Shown here piece after piece: positions 1 through 7,370 of a stretch of DNA of 35,454 nt. Source of the stretch: Candidatus Thorarchaeota archaeon AB_25 (GTDB taxonomy: Archaea > Asgardarchaeota > Thorarchaeia > Thorarchaeales > Thorarchaeaceae); the NCBI GenBank assembly GCA_001940705.1, contig MEHG01000010.1, positions 1-35,454 of the forward strand, given 5' to 3'. Below the pieces are notes generated by a model. It made no database searches, was not told the origin of the DNA, and saw only the letters and a list, made by a program, of their open reading frames with translations. Both the position numbers and the translations under genes were made by a program. Each line of letters starts with the position of its first letter. Within the stretch, counting starts at the first letter, position 1.

Positions 1-201
1 CCTCCGTCACCCGAAGTCTCTCCGCCTACTACTGTGGCCGTTCATAGGTGTGAAGTGGTCCTCGTCTGATATAGATTTCGTTTCGTGGTTAAACCAAGTT
101 AAATGAACAATCACACAGTTTGTTAAAACGGGTTTCAGAAAGCCCAATGCCAAACCTTTTTCTTCAGTTTATGCTGGCTCGGGGCTAGGAAGTAACGTTT
201 C

Positions 202-1467
202 ATGTCACAACTCACATTTCTAGGCTCTTGTCGTGAGATAGGTCGGTCTGGTTTCTTTATTGAACAGAACGAAGAGAGTGTCTTGGTCGATTATGGAGTG
301 AAGTTTACAGAGCCTCCCTCATTTCCTGATATGGTTCCCACAGGTGGATTGCAAGGTGTGGCGTTGACACACGCTCACTTGGATCATTCAGGAGGAATCC
401 CACGGATACTTGCTGGAAGTGAGGCATCATTATTTTGCACTCCCGCCACTCGTGATTTGAGTACCCTACTTCTTCGTGACATGTACAAGATCTCTCGAGG
501 TCCATTACCCTACACACGCAAAGATGTTGCTCTTGTAAAGCGACAATGCCAAGCAACTGCCTACGAAGAAACAGTTCCGTTAGGTCATCACTTTGAGATG
601 ACCCTCTTCAATGCAGGCCACATCCCTGGAAGTTCTATGGTTTCAGTCAGGGTGGATGGTAAGAGGATTCTATTCACAGGAGACTTCAATGCAACAGAAT
701 CTCAACTCACTCCTGGGGCAAGAAAGAACTTACCAAAACACGATATTGTTGTGACTGAGAGTACCTATGCCCGGAGAACCAATCCCAATCGAGAGCAGAT
801 TGAAGTTGCTCTTATGGACTCCGTGATCGAAACACTAGAACGAGGTGGGACGGTCCTGATCCCAGCTTTTGCAGTGGGTCGAAGTCAAGAGATAATGTGC
901 ATCCTTGAGAAAAATGGTCTTCCACAGAAATATCCCATTTACGTGGATGGAATGGCTCGAGGAGTTAATGATATTCTTGTGAAGCACCCAGAGTATCTTC
1001 AGAGTCCTCAAGCTTTCCAACGTGCAGTCAAGCGGGCTCATATTATTCACGATAATCGAGACCGTACAAACGCCGTCAAAAAGGGTGGAGTGATTGTATC
1101 CCCTGCAGGGATGCTAAAGGGTGGAGCATCACATCTCTATTTCAAGATGGTTCATGATGACCCAAAGAACTCCATTATTCTAGTGAGTTACCAAATTCCT
1201 GGTACTCCTGGAGCAGAACTCCTCGCAACCCGAAAAGTCACTGTTGGTGGTCGATTGTTTGAAGTGAGTGCTGATGTGCGTCAACACCATCTCTCATCAC
1301 ACTCTGACTCAAAGGGCATGTTGGATATGCTTTTGAAAATCCCAGGCGAACCAAAATTCTACATTATCCACGGCGAGTCAGAATCTTGTGACGCACTGGC
1401 TGAAAGACTAGAGAAACGAAAGCGTGTGGCTCATGTTCCAGAAATAAACGAGTCTGTTGAGATTTAA
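202..1467 (+). CDS. beta-CASP metallo-beta-lactamase RNase (archaeal CPSF-like, no KH domain)
   Basis: Cytosolic RNA-processing nuclease of the metallo-beta-lactamase/beta-CASP family. The 421-residue protein shows the zinc-ligand motif HAHLDH early on, then GHIPGS, FTGDF and TESTY. The beta-CASP cassette follows (VLIPAFAVGRSQE), and SSHSD and IIHGE near the C-terminus supply the RNA-type motif B and C histidines. It starts directly with the lactamase fold and lacks the N-terminal KH domains of aCPSF1, so it fits the shorter aCPSF2-like class; endo- versus exonuclease mode cannot be told from sequence. The ATG at 202 follows a TAGGAAG Shine-Dalgarno-like stretch 11 nt upstream. The gene converges on eL38, and the palindromic TTAA at 1464-1467 contains both stop codons. 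Confidence 0.92.
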   Translation: MSQLTFLGSCREIGRSGFFIEQNEESVLVDYGVKFTEPPSFPDMVPTGGLQGVALTHAHLDHSGGIPRILAGSEASLFCTPATRDLSTLLLRDMYKISRGPLPYTRKDVALVKRQCQATAYEETVPLGHHFEMTLFNAGHIPGSSMVSVRVDGKRILFTGDFNATESQLTPGARKNLPKHDIVVTESTYARRTNPNREQIEVALMDSVIETLERGGTVLIPAFAVGRSQEIMCILEKNGLPQKYPIYVDGMARGVNDILVKHPEYLQSPQAFQRAVKRAHIIHDNRDRTNAVKKGGVIVSPAGMLKGGASHLYFKMVHDDPKNSIILVSYQIPGTPGAELLATRKVTVGGRLFEVSADVRQHHLSSHSDSKGMLDMLLKIPGEPKFYIIHGESESCDALAERLEKRKRVAHVPEINESVEI

Positions 1468-1679
1468 GCCTCTTCAGCACCAGTTCGTGCTTCAACAACC
1501 TGACACTTAATCTGTTGGAGTAGCTCCTCTGCCTTCTGGGGCTCAACAATGAGTGTATATAGGTAGCTCCGAGTGCGGAGCTTCAGCTTGACCTGATCTT
1601 TGCCCCTCTTGACTCGGCATTCCTCTGCATCTTCACTCAACTCGAGGAACTTGTCGATATTATGGATCTGTTTTGGCAT
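1464..1679 (-). CDS. rpl38e: large ribosomal subunit protein eL38
   Basis: Small ribosomal protein of the large subunit. The ORF track gives 96 residues, but the real start is the internal ATG at 1679, giving 71 residues beginning MPKQIHNIDKFLEL. This matches the eL38 opening (MPxxIxxIxxFL), and the family core is also present: charged VKRGKDQVKLKLR, then SYLYTLIV, then QKAEEL. The extra upstream residues of the track ORF are untranslated leader. eL38 is known from eukaryotes and from TACK/Asgard archaea rather than from most euryarchaea, so it is also a lineage marker. The tail overlaps the beta-CASP gene by four bases. The leader contains a strong hairpin (see 1709-1755). Confidence 0.93.
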   Translation of the reverse strand: MPKQIHNIDKFLELSEDAEECRVKRGKDQVKLKLRTRSYLYTLIVEPQKAEELLQQIKCQVVEARTGAEEA

Positions 1680-1708
1680 TGCTAAGCACCATACTGATGT
1701 TGTGATGT

Positions 1709-1755
1709 GGTGGACCGGTCGAGATTCGAAGACGAATCGAACCTGTAGCTCCACC
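1709..1755 (-). promoter_or_regulatory. structured hairpin in the eL38 5' leader
   Basis: On the minus strand, GGTGGA and TCCACC form an outer 6-bp stem. CAGGT/ACCGG gives a 5-bp stem with one mismatch, and GATTCG-TCTT-CGAATC makes a perfect 6-bp terminal hairpin (plus-strand 1723-1738). The element ends about 30 nt before the eL38 ATG. Its 3' half (TTCGAATC followed by CCGGTCCACCA) resembles a tRNA T-arm and acceptor end with CCA, but the matching 5' half is absent. It could be a ribosomal-protein leader control element or a decayed tRNA; the sequence does not decide. Confidence 0.4.
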
Positions 1756-1814
1756 TGCTGATGGCACGGCTAATGTATGTGTTATAACTCTAACGCTATG
1801 ATAAGAGAAGAAAC

Positions 1815-1921
1815 TGGTGGGCCGGACGAGAGTTGAACTCGTGATATTCGCCGAATCCCATAGAGGTCCTGAGAACTCTATTTGTGAAGGCGACGTCATA
1901 ACCGGGCTAGACCACCGGCCC
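1815..1921 (-). tRNA. tRNA-Val(CAC) with intron and encoded CCA
   Basis: Read on the minus strand, the acceptor arms GGGCCGG (1915-1921) and CCGGCCC (1819-1825) pair perfectly, followed by discriminator A and genomic CCA (1815-1817). The D arm is GTCT-loop-TGAC, the anticodon stem TCGCC/GGCGA, and the T arm ACGAG-TTCAACT-CTCGT. The loop bases TTCACA place anticodon CAC at 34-36, giving valine. A 29-nt insertion sits between positions 37 and 38. The mature length without the intron is 78 nt. A TATA-like element lies about 30 bp upstream. Confidence 0.93.
1854..1882 (-). other. archaeal tRNA intron, canonical position 37/38
   Basis: The 29-nt intron contains its own 6-bp hairpin (ATAGAG/CTCTAT). 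The splice sites can be drawn as two 3-nt bulges (CAA and TTC) around a short central helix, TTC(A) against GGGA. The fourth central pair is an A-G mismatch, so this is a slightly relaxed bulge-helix-bulge. It should be removed by the tRNA splicing endonuclease. Confidence 0.8.
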
Positions 1922-1950
1922 ATTCCGAAATCGCATTGGATTACCAACTG

Positions 1951-1958
1951 TATTTAAG
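1951..1958 (-). promoter_or_regulatory. TATA-like box of tRNA-Val
   Basis: Minus-strand CTTAAATA lies about 30 bp upstream of the tRNA 5' end, the spacing expected for an archaeal TBP site with transcription starting a few bases before the mature end. Confidence 0.55.
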
Positions 1959-1999
1959 AGTGCTGGAGGTTCAATGCGACTCTGAATCTTTTCAGGTGA

Positions 2000-2074
2000 A
2001 TGGCACACAAAAAAAAGAAATTTCATCAAAAGATAAAGAAAAAGAAGAAATTGGGATTTTTTGAATTTAGGTGA
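2000..2074 (+). CDS. possible 24-residue lysine-rich mini-ORF
   Basis: ATG at 2000 opens 24 codons rich in Lys (start MAHKKKKFHQKIKKKKK) ending in AGG TGA. The stop region overlaps the Shine-Dalgarno of the next gene, which would allow coupling. AGGTGA directly abuts the ATG with no spacer, so initiation here is doubtful. The A-rich DNA could simply be an AT-rich leader. It is Lys-rich rather than Arg-rich, so it is not convincing as eL41. Recorded as a candidate only. Confidence 0.15.
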   Translation: MAHKKKKFHQKIKKKKKLGFFEFR

Positions 2075-2080
2075 GGAATT

Positions 2081-2530
2081 ATGGTTCTTGGAAAAATCTG
2101 TGCGTTCATATTAACTAAAGCAGAGTCCTACCGTAAAATGAAGATAGAAAAAGGGTTTACACGCGTTAGTATTGGAAAAGACTCTGTAATACGGGGAAAC
2201 GTCGAAATTGGGGAGGGAACAAATATCAATTCTGCCCATATTGTATCTGGTCCAAATTCAAAAGTTAGAATTGGTAATAATTGTCAAATCTCCTTCAATG
2301 TTCACATTAGAGCTCATTCGAAAAAAGTTAGTGATCTTCATTCCTATACAGATGAGGATATTGTTATCGGGGACAACGTGTGGATTGGTGTCAATGTTTT
2401 CATTAAACCAGGTATAACAATAGGCAATAATGCAGTAATCGGTGCAAATACTGTTGTAACAAAAGATGTTCCAGAGAAATCACTAGCTATTGGTGGTGAA
2501 ATGAGAATAATACCGATTACTAACAACTAA
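2081..2530 (+). CDS. hexapeptide-repeat (left-handed beta-helix) acyltransferase
   Basis: 149-residue protein built of [LIV]-G-x4 hexapeptide repeats (VSIGKDSVIRGNVEIGEGTN, then VIGDNVWIG, ITIGNNAVIGANTVV). This is the fold of the NodL/Maa/LacA and serine or sugar O-acetyltransferases. A His-containing loop (AHSKKVSDLH) before the VIGDNVWIG coil is where the catalytic histidine of this family sits. The substrate is likely a sugar or sugar nucleotide, but it cannot be assigned. A good Shine-Dalgarno (GGTGAGG) precedes the ATG at 2081. Composition is clearly more AT-rich than the neighbours, and it sits alone between informational genes beside a tRNA, suggesting horizontal acquisition (inference). 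Confidence 0.85.
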   Translation: MVLGKICAFILTKAESYRKMKIEKGFTRVSIGKDSVIRGNVEIGEGTNINSAHIVSGPNSKVRIGNNCQISFNVHIRAHSKKVSDLHSYTDEDIVIGDNVWIGVNVFIKPGITIGNNAVIGANTVVTKDVPEKSLAIGGEMRIIPITNN

Positions 2531-2538
2531 AGGAAAAA

Positions 2539-2697
2539 TTACTTCTTCTGACGCCTCTTTGGTCTGAGGTCTTTAGTCTTGCATTTTCTGCACTTCTTTG
2601 CCTTAAGTGGATTAGTTGCTCCACAGTTTCTGCAAATGGACTTGTATAGCAAGTAGTGCTGTGCTAGTCTACGTTTTTCGATGTCAGCCACTGGCAT
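2539..2697 (-). CDS. rpl40e: large ribosomal subunit protein eL40
   Basis: 52-codon gene missed by the ORF track because of its length. The protein begins MPVADIEKRRLAQHYLLYK and carries a C4 zinc ribbon (CRNC at 22-25, CRKC at 36-39). It ends in a basic tail (LRPKRRQKK), exactly the layout of archaeal eL40 without the ubiquitin fusion seen in eukaryotes. ATG at 2697 is preceded by a TTAAGG stretch. It is converging with the acetyltransferase, whose stop lies 8 bp away. Confidence 0.93.
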   Translation of the reverse strand: MPVADIEKRRLAQHYLLYKSICRNCGATNPLKAKKCRKCKTKDLRPKRRQKK

Positions 2698-2818
2698 CCT
2701 TAAGACCTCATATCAGTGAAGGCAAATAGAGTAGTTTCTAGTTAGCCCACTCGGCTTTCCAGCTGTGTTGTGTTTTAAAAGCTTGTGCTCTTTCCACAAA
2801 AAGATTCCATAGAATCCT

Positions 2819-3688
2819 TCACAAAGCTTCCTTTAGGAGCCTGGCAACATCACTCGGTTTGTCTGCTACTGCAACTCCTGCATCATTTAATGCCTTGATT
2901 TTCGCTGCTGCAGTCCCTGAACTTCCACTGATTATGGCACCAGCATGTCCCATACGTTTTCCGGGGGGTGCAGTCCTGCCTGCAATGAAGCCAACTACTG
3001 GAAGGTCGTATTCCTTCTTAATGTAGGCTGCAGCCCGTTCTTCAGCGTCACCACCAATCTCACCTACTAGGACAAGTGCTTTGGTGTCCTTATCCTCTTT
3101 GAACAGTTTGACAGCCTCAATTGTTGTCAGCCCCACGCATGGATCGCCTCCAAGACCAAGTGCGGTTGATATTCCAATACCTGCGTTGGTCATCCCAGCT
3201 GCAATCTCATAGGTCAATGTTCCACTACGAGACATGAGTCCAACATCACCATGTGAGAACACATGACCTGGCATGATTCCGACCTTCTGTTTTGCACCAG
3301 GAGTGATGATTCCTGGAGTGTTAGGACCAATCACTGTGATTCCTTTTGCCTTGGCCTCATGAATCACGCGAATCTCATCTTTAACAGGCACATGTTCGGT
3401 AATCAGGACTACTGGGTTTAGGTCCGCTGCAATGGCCTCAAGAGCGGCATCCCCGGCAAAGGGTGCTGGAACGAAGATGATTGACGCATTTGCACCTTGT
3501 TCGTCCTTTGCCTCAATAACGCTGTCATAAACTGGTACTCCATTCACAACCTCCCCAGATTTACCAGGTGTGACTCCAGCAACTATCTTTGTACCATACT
3601 CCAACATTGCTCCAGAATGGAATGTTCCCTGCCCACCAGTGATACCTTGCACTATGACCTTGGTGTCTTTGTCCACAAGAATTGCCAT
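2819..3688 (-). CDS. sucD: succinate-CoA ligase (ADP/GDP-forming) subunit alpha
   Basis: CoA-binding and phosphohistidine subunit of succinyl-CoA synthetase, interconverting succinyl-CoA and succinate with substrate-level NTP formation. The 289-residue protein shows the N-terminal CoA-binding Rossmann fold ([11 protein letters not shown]), GPNTPGI, and SRSGTLTYE. The active-site histidine lies in [10 protein letters not shown] (His248), the residue phosphorylated in the family. The ATG directly follows the sucC stop (TAGATG), with GGAGGT inside the end of sucC as Shine-Dalgarno. Translational coupling and 1:1 stoichiometry are likely. Confidence 0.97.
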   Translation of the reverse strand: MAILVDKDTKVIVQGITGGQGTFHSGAMLEYGTKIVAGVTPGKSGEVVNGVPVYDSVIEAKDEQGANASIIFVPAPFAGDAALEAIAADLNPVVLITEHVPVKDEIRVIHEAKAKGITVIGPNTPGIITPGAKQKVGIMPGHVFSHGDVGLMSRSGTLTYEIAAGMTNAGIGISTALGLGGDPCVGLTTIEAVKLFKEDKDTKALVLVGEIGGDAEERAAAYIKKEYDLPVVGFIAGRTAPPGKRMGHAGAIISGSSGTAAAKIKALNDAGVAVADKPSDVARLLKEAL

Positions 3689-4834
3689 CTATGCAACCTC
3701 CTTCACGAGATCAACTACCTTTGAGGCAGCATCTTCCATCGTCTTGAGGAACGGTATCCCTGCTTTGTTGAGTATCTCTTGCCCCTCTTCTTCGTTTGTC
3801 CCTACCATCCGAATCACCATGGGTGCAGTGATGTCCCCGTCGTTTCTTGCAGCCAGAATTCCCCTGGCAACATCGTCGCATCTAGTGATGCCTCCCATAA
3901 TGTTGACTAGGATTGCTTTCACCTTGGGATACATCAAAGCAATCTCTATGCCCTTCTCAACTCTCTCAGCATCCGCTCCACCTCCAAGATCGAGAAACGT
4001 ACTTGCTTCTCCTCCATAGAGTGATATTGCATCCAGTGTCGCCATTGTGAGACCTGCACCATTGCAAATACATGCGATATTTCCATCAAGTTCTACGTAT
4101 GCCATGTCATTCTCAGTGGCTAATTTCTCACGTTCATTTTGTTCAACAGGTTCGCGTTTGAGCCTCTCAATGATGGTTTTGTGTCTGTAGAGCGAGTTAT
4201 CATCGATATTCAACCTCGCGTCTGCAGCAAAGAATCTACCATCCTTTGTAAGAATTAGTGGATTAATCTCAGTTAGTTCAACATCATACGCCTCGACAAT
4301 CTTCCAGAGTTTCAAGAAGAAGCTACCTAGCTGATTGATTTGTTTGCCCTTGAATCCCATTGCTATTGCCATCTGGCGAGCTTCGAATGCTTGGAAACCA
4401 AGACTAGGATCGACATGCATCTTGATGATCTTCTCTGGACTCTCCTCTGCCAGTTCTTCGATTGACATTCCTCCGGCCGCACTACCGATTACGACGTACT
4501 TCCGCTCGTTCCGATCAATGGTTATTCCAGCATAGATTTCTTGCTTAATGTCCAATTTTTCTTCGATCAAGACGGCCTCAACTGGGAGGTCGTTGATACG
4601 CATCTTCAGGATTTCTTCTGCGTATTTCTCTGCTTCCTGTGGTGTATCAGCAAACTTTACACCACCGGCTTTTCCTCGTTTGCCTGCAAGAACCATCGCT
4701 TTTACGACAACAGGTTTTCCAACCTCAGTCGCACGTTCCTTTGCCTCTTTTGGAGTCATCGCAACGCCTCCAGGAGGAGTTAGCATCTTGAAGGCTCGGA
4801 AGATATCCTTGGCCTCATGTTCAAACAATTTCAT
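3689..4834 (-). CDS. sucC: succinate-CoA ligase subunit beta
   Basis: ATP-grasp and succinate-binding subunit partnering sucD. The 381-residue protein opens [15 protein letters not shown], the typical SucC start. The nucleotide-binding grasp segment is [19 protein letters not shown], the metal-binding region includes ELTEINPL, and the C-terminal flavodoxin-like domain has [13 protein letters not shown] and [13 protein letters not shown]. Family length is about 380-390, so it is complete. It is the first gene of a two-gene operon. The ATG at 4834 has a GGTGGTTG ribosome site. ADP versus GDP preference cannot be read confidently. Confidence 0.97.
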   Translation of the reverse strand: MKLFEHEAKDIFRAFKMLTPPGGVAMTPKEAKERATEVGKPVVVKAMVLAGKRGKAGGVKFADTPQEAEKYAEEILKMRINDLPVEAVLIEEKLDIKQEIYAGITIDRNERKYVVIGSAAGGMSIEELAEESPEKIIKMHVDPSLGFQAFEARQMAIAMGFKGKQINQLGSFFLKLWKIVEAYDVELTEINPLILTKDGRFFAADARLNIDDNSLYRHKTIIERLKREPVEQNEREKLATENDMAYVELDGNIACICNGAGLTMATLDAISLYGGEASTFLDLGGGADAERVEKGIEIALMYPKVKAILVNIMGGITRCDDVARGILAARNDGDITAPMVIRMVGTNEEEGQEILNKAGIPFLKTMEDAASKVVDLVKEVA

Positions 4835-4905
4835 TGGTCAACCACCGCATAGGACTCAACAATGTCCGAGAACTGAGCCGCCACGAGTCTACTGACGTAA
4901 AAATG

Positions 4906-7107
4906 TTACCTCATGGACTCTAATAATAAATGCAGACTTTTTTCGAGCTTCTTACTCTCTTTTCGTGCACTATGTTTGGAATCTAGGAGTTTGAGGAGGA
5001 TTGAGTTTACATACTCCAGTTCCTCCAAGCAGTTCTCTACAATCCCCGGCATGTCATCTTCGCAGATGATGTTCTCAATACTCTTCGCTGGTAATTTACT
5101 CAATACGCGTTTTACTACTTCTTTGGGAATGGTGGTCCGTGTCAACACAACATTCCTCAGAATCGTCTTCAAATCGCTCTTTTCGTCAGCAATTGCCTTC
5201 ATCACTCGCTTAGCATCTTTTACAGGTACACCAAGAACTGCAACATCTTCTCCCAGTTCAGTGCAACGTACTCCGTCTTTATCACGGACAATTAATCGGT
5301 CTGCTTCTAGTTCATCGTACACTTCAAGTCCACGAAGTGCCTGCATTATCACACCTGCAGCATAGGGCTTGGTGTCCTCCTCATTGAGTGCATATCTTGC
5401 GAATTTCACCAAATGTTTACAGAGTCTATGTTTCCTTATGCCTTGGTATTTCCATGATTCACAAGAGCATGAAACGCCATCTTTTGCCCTCAGTGTAGTA
5501 TAATGCCAAATCTCTCTACTGCCACTGTGCACAAGACCCTCTATCTTATCTGGTCTGACCGATACAAGTTTCACACTTTTATCAGGTATTTCTCTTGCTC
5601 TTGAAAATGTGGATCTTGTAGACCTGAGTGTGAGTAGATTCTCCACTGCTGTTTCATCTTGACTTTCAGCCTGACGAATATCTGTTACAAGGCTACTGCT
5701 TCCCCAGAATGTACGGTCAATCACTGAGAAGGGGTCTTCTCCTCCCTTGGATTTTCCACATAGCTGTCGCAATACCAGGTCCTGAACATTCTCAGTTTCA
5801 TCCATTACGCTGTCTACTTCACCATGCCTTGGTTTTAGATTGCCTTCTGAATCCTCTTCGAAGTACTTAGCAATCACTCGAACTCTTTCAGACTCGTTAT
5901 CGACCACAACGATACCAAACGCCTCGTTGTCAACTCCCCTTCTTCCCGCTGCTTCAAGAACATCACTCAACTGCCACTCAGACAGCATTGTGACTGCATC
6001 CTCCTGAGAAGCCTCCTCGCCAAACTCTTGCATAAAGACTCCCATCAGGAAAACAACAGTCGCTCTCAATCCACTAGCAATGGCAAAGCGAGTTGGCATT
6101 ACAATGACTGGCAGAAGACCATCCTCCCAAGCCTCTGAGAGTTCTCTTCTCTGAATTATACCAACTCCTTCATGGATGAATGCAACTCCCTTGGAGATAG
6201 TTTGGCTCAGATTTATGGTGGTTTCACATTGAGGGTATTTCTCCTTGATGTCAAGTGAGAGAAGCCTGAGGTCATCTCTATGCTCGGGTGATAGTCTCAA
6301 GTCAAGAGCTGACGTTTTACTACCTGTTTCGATATCTGCTAGTTGGAGGGCCAATTCCTCGCAGGTGGCTATATTTGCGGCCAGTATCATCACTTGCCCC
6401 TGCCTATAGGTGACAAACTGGGTCTGGTCTGTAAGTGAGTCATCTGAATCTTCAAAGGTCATCACACTGAAAATCATCTTCACATCTACCTTAGGATCCT
6501 CCACAATCTCTGCACTCAACCATTTTCCAAGCTCCTCTTTATCCTCAAGAGGTGGGCAGATGGCTGCATATTGAATATCTCCTTGGCTCAAAAAAGTCAC
6601 AAGGGCTGTTTCTAGACGTGCTCCGATACCCGGTTGTCCAATCAGATCAAGACGATCAACCAACACATAGACTACTCCATCAAGAATATCCGGATTGACC
6701 CGTGAAGCGATGTCCAGTGAAGTATAGGTCGCAACTACAACTCTACCGGAGCCTGCATCTTCTCTTGTTGCAGCCCTTCTCCGAATCATTTCCGAAGCCT
6801 CGATACCTAGACGGTGGCATTTCTGGCTTAATGATCGAAATCGTTTCTCTGCTTGGTGCGGGTTAGGACAAAGTACCACTGCTCGTGCCCTATGGTCTGA
6901 AGCAACACGGTTGAGGAGCGCAATCTCGCCAATCATATACGCCTCATCATAGTCATATGTCATGAGAAGCTGGCTATTCCCTCTCATTATTCCTTGTTGA
7001 ACTGAAGCGGACTGGAATCTAGTGAGTGTGGCAAGTCCTTGCCGTCTGAGCAACTCCAACAGACGTGGGGCGACTTGTTGAAGTTCCAATTCCTTAAGAG
7101 TGCTCAA
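4906..7107 (-). CDS. Ski2/Hel308-like pseudo-helicase with SWIM zinc finger
   Basis: 733-residue cytosolic protein with the layout of a Ski2-like superfamily 2 helicase but eroded ATPase motifs. A Q-motif-like LTRFQSASVQQGIMRG is present, yet the Walker A position reads MTYDYDEAYM (about 49-58) with no GKT. The DExH box reads DRLD (151-154). In RecA2, IHEGVGIIQRRE echoes the family's HHAGL...R, MPTRFAIASG echoes T.LA.GvN, and GRRG echoes GRAGR. A SWIM zinc finger follows (Cys547, Cys549, Cys563, His565), then a winged-helix-like segment and a charged helical tail. It probably binds nucleic acid without translocating. It starts at TTG 7107, with GAAGGAG 9 nt upstream. Confidence 0.75.
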   Translation of the reverse strand: MSTLKELELQQVAPRLLELLRRQGLATLTRFQSASVQQGIMRGNSQLLMTYDYDEAYMIGEIALLNRVASDHRARAVVLCPNPHQAEKRFRSLSQKCHRLGIEASEMIRRRAATREDAGSGRVVVATYTSLDIASRVNPDILDGVVYVLVDRLDLIGQPGIGARLETALVTFLSQGDIQYAAICPPLEDKEELGKWLSAEIVEDPKVDVKMIFSVMTFEDSDDSLTDQTQFVTYRQGQVMILAANIATCEELALQLADIETGSKTSALDLRLSPEHRDDLRLLSLDIKEKYPQCETTINLSQTISKGVAFIHEGVGIIQRRELSEAWEDGLLPVIVMPTRFAIASGLRATVVFLMGVFMQEFGEEASQEDAVTMLSEWQLSDVLEAAGRRGVDNEAFGIVVVDNESERVRVIAKYFEEDSEGNLKPRHGEVDSVMDETENVQDLVLRQLCGKSKGGEDPFSVIDRTFWGSSSLVTDIRQAESQDETAVENLLTLRSTRSTFSRAREIPDKSVKLVSVRPDKIEGLVHSGSREIWHYTTLRAKDGVSCSCESWKYQGIRKHRLCKHLVKFARYALNEEDTKPYAAGVIMQALRGLEVYDELEADRLIVRDKDGVRCTELGEDVAVLGVPVKDAKRVMKAIADEKSDLKTILRNVVLTRTTIPKEVVKRVLSKLPAKSIENIICEDDMPGIVENCLEELEYVNSILLKLLDSKHSARKESKKLEKSLHLLLESMR

Positions 7108-7290
7108 CTAATCCCGCTCCTTCAAATGCGCATTGAATGATATGAGGATATAGTATATTATCCTATTAGTTTTATGTGTAACTGGTCAAAATACCGTGGA
7201 GCTTGTCCAAAAATGCACAACTCGTATACTCCTCCTATACTTCTCCAGAGCTTGTGTAACAGACTCTCCAATGACAATCTTACGTAGACA

Positions 7291-7298
7291 CATATAAA
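7291..7298 (+). promoter_or_regulatory. TATA-like box for the PAC2 gene
   Basis: CATATAAA lies about 75 bp upstream of the ATG at 7371 in the 263-bp divergent region with the helicase-like gene, predicting a leader of roughly 45 nt. A second AT-rich stretch near 7145-7165 (GGATATAGTATATTATCC) is the likely promoter area of the minus-strand gene. Confidence 0.45.
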
Positions 7299-7370
7299 GC
7301 CTCAAAAGCATCGGCCCAAAATTCTAACCAGTGAGAGGCTGAGAAATCAGTCATCTTTATTGAGGCTTGA

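Noticed and set aside
1706-1760. Possible second tRNA on the minus strand
   Set aside because: A T-arm-like and acceptor-CCA-like 3' half is visible, but the partner GGACCGG strand, a D arm and an anticodon stem are missing; kept only as a leader hairpin.
1660-1947. 95-residue minus-strand ORF
   Set aside because: It reads straight through the tRNA-Val gene and the eL38 leader; its codons are those of the tRNA.
3570-4019. 149-residue plus-strand ORF opposite sucC/sucD
   Set aside because: Antisense shadow of strongly conserved succinyl-CoA ligase genes with low-complexity Ser/Pro/Ala content.
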